Shown here: positions 62,633-64,000 of the stretch, in pieces
How the letters are laid out: every line of letters starts with the position of its first letter
Position numbering within the stretch: position 1 is the first letter of the stretch
Origin: Megasphaera sp. AM44-1BH
GTDB taxonomy: Bacteria > Bacillota > Negativicutes > Veillonellales > Megasphaeraceae
Assembly (NCBI RefSeq): GCF_003467125.1
Contig: NZ_QSFA01000004.1
Span: forward strand, 68,429 to 132,428
Length of the DNA: 64,000 nt
Direction: 5' to 3'
Made by a program: the position numbers and the translations under genes
Notes under the pieces: generated by a model
What the model saw: the letters and a program-made list of their open reading frames with translations, nothing else
Told to the model about the DNA's origin: nothing
Database searches by the model: none

Positions 62633-62971
62633 CCGATGGAACGGCATGGTCATATGACCGGGATGGACCGTCACTTCAGCAGCCCCCAGTTCCTTTGCCA
62701 GACGGAGAGATGCTACGAATTCCTGGACAGAAGCCTGTCGTATTTCTTCATTGAGCGAAGCCAGATTCAGATCCCAGCTGCAACTGTGTACAAAGGTCTC
62801 TATCTGGAATTTGCTTGCATATTCTCTATAGGCAGCCTTGTCGTACTGATGATAAAAAAAATGTTGTGCCCATACTTCTATCCCTGCCAGCTGATTATCC
62901 TGAACGACCTGTGCCATATCCTGCAGAGGTGCGCTCCACATCAGCTTGGAAGAGAGAAAAAGACGTTTCAT
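62633..62971 (-). pseudogene. sugar-phosphate isomerase/epimerase-like protein, 3'-truncated
   Basis: From ATG 62971 (GAGGAGGGG upstream) about 110 codons of an AP-endonuclease-2/TIM-barrel fold are present: MKRLFLSSKLMWSAPLQDMAQ and the metal residue regions SCSWDLNLAS and EVTVHPGHM. The frame then enters the ABC ATPase sequence out of frame and stops at 62564. The C-terminal half of the barrel is gone. Confidence 0.8.
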
Positions 62972-63071
62972 ATAACCCCTCCTCTTCTGTACGAACACTA
63001 CTATTCTGCTATACTTTTGTAAATTTCTTTTATATATCCTGTGGCATCTTTGTAAAAAAACAAAGTCTTTT

Positions 63072-63100
63072 TTGCCACATGTCAGGTATTCTGTTATACT
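63072..63100 (+). promoter_or_regulatory. promoter of the reductase gene
   Basis: TTGCCA, 17-bp spacer, TATACT, 42 bp upstream of the start codon. The -35 overlaps an inverted repeat (GTGGC ... GCCAC, about 63036-63078) that may be a regulator site. Confidence 0.6.
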
Positions 63101-63142
63101 AAGTTCGTTACTATACTTTCTTTTTCCGAAAGGAGCCTTCCC

Positions 63143-64000
63143 ATGACCCAGATTTCCCAGGAAACAAAATCAGAACTGCGGAGCCGTTTCCCTCTTTTTC
63201 AAAAGGCCTGCCATGCCTTTTATGCCAAGGAGCTGCCACCAGCAAAATACAAAAGCACCTCTGGCAAATTCGGCAGTTACGGTGAACGGGGCGGACAGAG
63301 TTCTATGCTGCGTCTGCGCTTCTCCGGCGGTGCTATAAAAAAAGAACATGTCATCTTTTTACACGATATTATTGAACGCTATCAACCGGCCCTGGTCCAC
63401 TTTACGACAGGTGAAGCCCTGCAGATTCACCATTTGTCCGAACATGCGCTTCTGTCTTTGTATCAGGAATGCTTTGATGCCGGCATATACTGTTATGGCG
63501 CTGGTAGCGATAATCCGCGTAATATAACGGCCAGCCCGCTTCATGGTGTCGAAGAAGGTGAATATTTCGACATGACACCCTATATAGAAGCAGCTTCCCA
63601 CTTCGTCATCAATCTCATGCCCAAGCTGAACCTTCCCCGCAAATTTAAAATCAGCTTTTCAAACGGCCTCGACAATGAAGGACATGCAACGTTCAAAGAT
63701 CTGGGATTCGTAGCCCGCAAGGACCACACGTTTGACGTCTATGCCGGCGGCGGATTTGGTGTCAATGGCTCCCGCTTTGGCATCCTCATCGACAGCTGCG
63801 TCGATCCCCTCGATATTTCTTACTATATTTTCGCCTATGCACGTGATATTTATATGAAATACGGCGATTATGAGCATCGCGGCCGCAATCGTTCCCGTTT
63901 CATTCTGGAAGCCATGGGAGAAGATGCATTCCGTAATGCCGTGCAGGAGGCCGTCCGGCACGTCCGGTCTGAGGGAGATTATAAACTGACTATTGAACGG
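63143..64000 (+). CDS. nitrite/sulfite reductase hemoprotein, N-terminal part (runs off the window)
   Basis: 286 codons are open to the right edge with no stop. The ATG stands 7 nt after AAAGGAG. The sequence carries the ferredoxin-like half-domain SGKFGSYGERGGQSSMLRLRF, followed by AGSDNPRNITASPLHG and FDVYAGGGFG, as in siroheme nitrite/sulfite reductases. The Fe4S4/siroheme cysteines would lie beyond the edge. The substrate (nitrite, sulfite or a dissimilatory variant) cannot be decided from this half. Confidence 0.88.
   Translation, partial: MTQISQETKSELRSRFPLFQKACHAFYAKELPPAKYKSTSGKFGSYGERGGQSSMLRLRFSGGAIKKEHVIFLHDIIERYQPALVHFTTGEALQIHHLSEHALLSLYQECFDAGIYCYGAGSDNPRNITASPLHGVEEGEYFDMTPYIEAASHFVINLMPKLNLPRKFKISFSNGLDNEGHATFKDLGFVARKDHTFDVYAGGGFGVNGSRFGILIDSCVDPLDISYYIFAYARDIYMKYGDYEHRGRNRSRFILEAMGEDAFRNAVQEAVRHVRSEGDYKLTIER

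Overview
The window reads as a chromosomal segment of a diderm Firmicute of the class Negativicutes, probably a Megasphaera-like Veillonellaceae. The evidence is the mixture of traits: lipopolysaccharide-type sugar genes, outer-membrane beta-barrel proteins and a YadA-type trimeric autotransporter that also carries an SLH module, together with Firmicute regulation (two SAM-I/S-box riboswitches, strong AGGAGG ribosome binding sites). Genus is inference; no rRNA lies in the window. No CRISPR array was seen.

Region 1 (1-7298) is an accessory island on the minus strand. It holds a subtilisin/AAA+ pair (IetS/IetA type, 163-3462), a reverse transcriptase of the antiviral DRT/Abi class (4748-6313), the remnant of an OLD-like ATPase, a tRNA-like fragment and a small membrane ORF. 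Pieces of galU (UTP-glucose-1-phosphate uridylyltransferase) occur three times: at the left window edge, at 3756-4448 and at 7229-7298. Two of these keep the galU terminator. So each defence module is bounded by a 3' fragment of the same housekeeping gene.

Region 2 (7299-31187) is a cell-surface polysaccharide locus, all on the minus strand. rfbC, rfbD, rfbB and rfbA make dTDP-L-rhamnose. A ketoisomerase, an aminotransferase and a hexapeptide acetyltransferase turn the shared 4-keto intermediate into a dTDP-3-acetamido-3,6-dideoxyhexose. Glycosyltransferases, a Wzm/Wzt ABC exporter, an O-acyltransferase, a phosphoglycerol-transferase-like enzyme and a WbaP-like initiating sugar transferase complete an ABC-exported O-antigen or capsule pathway. 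Two S23 four-helix-bundle genes sit between rfb genes and are flanked by inverted tracts of short repeated words. A Septu-like pair (27643-29543) is inserted between diverged direct repeats of about 140 bp. A SIR2 gene (31460-33025, plus strand) follows.

Region 3 (33207-64000) looks like core genome with higher GC. It contains a MarR-controlled HlyD/ABC-2 efflux operon with a universal stress protein; a SAM-riboswitch locus whose sulfonate transporter has collapsed to a deletion scar; an outer-membrane protein facing a three-gene sensory operon; the YadA-SLH adhesin; a 5'-nucleotidase; a TPM/zinc-ribbon/SPFH operon; glnA, yqeY, rpsU and metK; an EamA transporter fused to a cytidylate-kinase-like domain; a PHP phosphatase; a second ABC deletion scar; and the start of a nitrite/sulfite reductase that runs off the right edge.

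The best candidates for something undescribed are the repeated galU-anchored capture of defence modules and the S23 gene/word-repeat elements that occupy every junction between the rfb genes.
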